Source of the DNA: Desarmillaria ectypa
Taxonomy: Eukaryota > Basidiomycota > Agaricomycetes > Agaricales > Physalacriaceae
NCBI GenBank assembly: GCA_030407005.1
Contig: JAUDYN010000001.1
Coordinates: forward strand, 3,720,001 to 3,784,000
DNA length: 64,000 nt
Direction: 5' to 3'
Of this stretch, positions 62,442 to 64,000 are shown one piece after another; position 1 is the first letter of the stretch; every line of letters begins with the position of its first letter. A program made the translations under genes and the position numbers. The notes under the pieces were generated by a model. It had not been told where the DNA came from, made no database searches, and saw nothing but the letters and a program-made list of their open reading frames with translations.

Positions 62442-63903
62442 GTTATGTCAGAACATCGGCGCGCCGCAGTAAAATAGCTGACACACTCTTCGAAGTAACC
62501 TTGTAACCCCTGACGGAATATATCAGAACTACGCCCAGAATACGACTGGACACACCACTTACCCAGGACTTGGTTGATAGATGATGAGCTACGATCAGTA
62601 CTGGTGTACTGAGTGTTCATGTTCTAGAGACGTACAGAGGTCACGATTCCTTGCTTGATAAAGTAAACAGGTGGTAATGACCTCGTCAATAAACGTTAAA
62701 CGTTTGTCATTGCAAGTCGCCCGATGTCGATTAAGCAAGGTGGCTCAATAAGCCCTATGTAAACCCGAGGACATCCTTAGCAGTTTGGTCGTGATCAGTA
62801 GGCCTATGCATGGGTTATTATCAGGCCGAAAGTAAGAGAACAAACGAGACAGACATCCACACGATCGATGATAATGCAAGAAAGGTCAGCCAGGATACCA
62901 TCCTAAGTTGGAAGAAAGAGGCATATTTCTCTGCGATGCATCCCTTTTACAGAAGTAGAAAGCCGTGAATTATTGGCAGAACCACCAGTCCAATAAATCA
63001 GCATGCCAGATCACAAAGAAAGATGCGGCTCACTGACAATGTACATTTCTTCGTATGTGCGGGCCACAGCTGAATTTGCGTAAATGGTAATACTTCACGC
63101 ATCACGACCTGTCCACAAGCGTGTATATATCCAGACAGTTGTTTCCGTTGTCGAGGGTAAACAAGAATAAATAGCCGAGAGATCATCGGTCGTGCGTGTT
63201 GCTTTGAATGCCAGGCCCGAGCTCCGGCATCTTACAATGCATACTTTGCCCCGACTGCCTTCTGGATGTTATTCATCCTTCTTCCTCACTCATGAAGTAG
63301 TTGAGACCTTTCAGCTTCTCACTATACTTTTTTCCTCGTCTTTTCTAACGAACCTTCAGGCTCTGGAAGAACACGCCGCACTTAAAGTGTCCATTAACGA
63401 CTCGTGCTTAGCGCTTCTACCCATGTGTTTGTATGAAATGACAACCTCTCCCGTTGTGGATGGATATGGTTATACGATGACCTTCAGTTTCCAGTTATAC
63501 TTCCTTCGTTCCTAGATGACTTGAATATTTCCGAACAAGGCTCACACTCGAAGTTCTAGATTCCGACGACAGAAGCTTTGACCCACTTCTCAACGCAAGC
63601 TAGGCCGAAAAGGCGAGCGCGCTTATCAAAGGCGAGTCCACCATCACTTAGTACCAGTAAGTACTGATTCTTCGGGCCCATCAGGCATGGTCTTAGTTTT
63701 AGATTTCAAGCCTCATTGCTTCTGACATGCATGCCACGGCAATGAAGAGTATGGCGAGGATTAGATTAAGTTAACTTGTGTTGAACCAGCGACAATTTTT
63801 CTCCGGCACCTTCCGACCTTATTCGGGGACTATTAGACCCTGAGAATTCAAATACTCCTGAAACAGACATTGACTGATCAGCACATGTTCCTTCCCCCCA
63901 ACA
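62442..63903. other. Intergenic, no gene recognised
   Basis: A forward frame of 107 codons at 63192-63515 lacks an ATG at its start and has no domain. Otherwise nothing is recognised. Confidence 0.4.
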
Positions 63904-64000
63904 ATGTCTGACTGGCCCATCGGAAACCTGCAAGTTACTGGACTTGCTTGCTTGGGATACCTTTCTCTCGTTGGACTCCTCCGATGGCGACGCTACAACA
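63904..64000 (+). CDS. Start of a membrane-anchored protein, cut by the window edge
   Basis: From the ATG at 63904 the frame stays open for 32 codons to the end. It reads MSDWPIGNLQVTGLACLGYL, then SLVGLLRWRRY: one hydrophobic segment followed by a basic stretch, as in proteins anchored by an N-terminal membrane helix such as many fungal P450s. Too short to name. Confidence 0.45.
   Translation, partial: MSDWPIGNLQVTGLACLGYLSLVGLLRWRRYN

Overview
This window looks like nuclear DNA of a filamentous basidiomycete, most likely an Agaricomycete (mushroom-forming fungus). Genes are broken by many short introns (mostly 44-63 bp, GT..AG with a few GC..AG) and include very small exons. The gene set is also fungal: an Sct1/Gpt2-type acyltransferase, a Kre6/Skn1 glucan-synthesis protein, a Cds1/Chk2-type kinase, a Zn2Cys6 regulator, aryl-alcohol-dehydrogenase-type aldo/keto reductases, tyrosinases and an F-box protein. 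I saw no rRNA, tRNA, CRISPR array or bacterial-style operon. Exon models were built by eye; each model called intact sums to a multiple of three and joins recognised motifs.

Layout. 1-600: LTR-like remnant with a five-copy short repeat. 1.9-2.5 kb (-): RING protein. 3.6-5.1 kb (-): decayed FAD monooxygenase. 6.2-8.5 kb (+): glycerol-3-phosphate acyltransferase, 9 introns. 10.0-11.8 kb (+): aldo/keto reductase with 13 introns. 12-18 kb: no recognisable gene, but a diverged direct repeat and a perfect hairpin. 18.0-19.8 kb (+): decayed second copy of the aldo/keto reductase. 20-22 kb: AT-rich, possibly transposon-derived. 22.0-23.4 kb (+): tyrosinase 1. 23.4-27.6 kb: nothing recognised. 27.6-29.3 kb (-): Zn2Cys6 protein. 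31.3-34.0 kb (+): NIPA-type magnesium transporter with a 6-nt exon. 34.8-36.0 kb (-): decayed short-chain dehydrogenase. 36.6-37.4 kb (+): unassigned coding-like stretch. 40.3-41.6 kb (-): F-box protein. 42.2-44.6 kb (+): FHA-kinase. 45.7-47.0 kb (-): aminoglycoside-phosphotransferase-fold kinase. 47-51 kb: unassigned. 51.2-52.2 kb (-): ribosomal protein uS2 (RPS0), divergent from 52.6-53.5 kb (+) V-ATPase subunit E (VMA4). 54.2-55.7 kb (-): tyrosinase 2. 57.1-59.4 kb (-): Kre6/Skn1, divergent from 59.7-60.5 kb (+) maltose O-acetyltransferase-like protein. 61.2-62.4 kb (+): decayed DUF1479 oxygenase. 63.9 kb to the end: start of a membrane-anchored protein cut by the window edge.

Two themes stand out. 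Housekeeping genes (uS2, VMA4, the Chk2-type kinase, Kre6, the acyltransferase, NIPA) are intact, while several accessory enzymes (FAD monooxygenase, the second aldo/keto reductase, the short-chain dehydrogenase, DUF1479) carry frameshifts or stops. Two families also occur twice: the two tyrosinases share every exon length after exon 1, and of the two aldo/keto reductases the intact copy has lost the presumed catalytic His while the broken copy keeps it. I did not find a convincing undescribed multi-gene system. The most interesting items are the tyrosinase pair, the aldo/keto reductase pair, the 6-nt exon and the LTR-like array.
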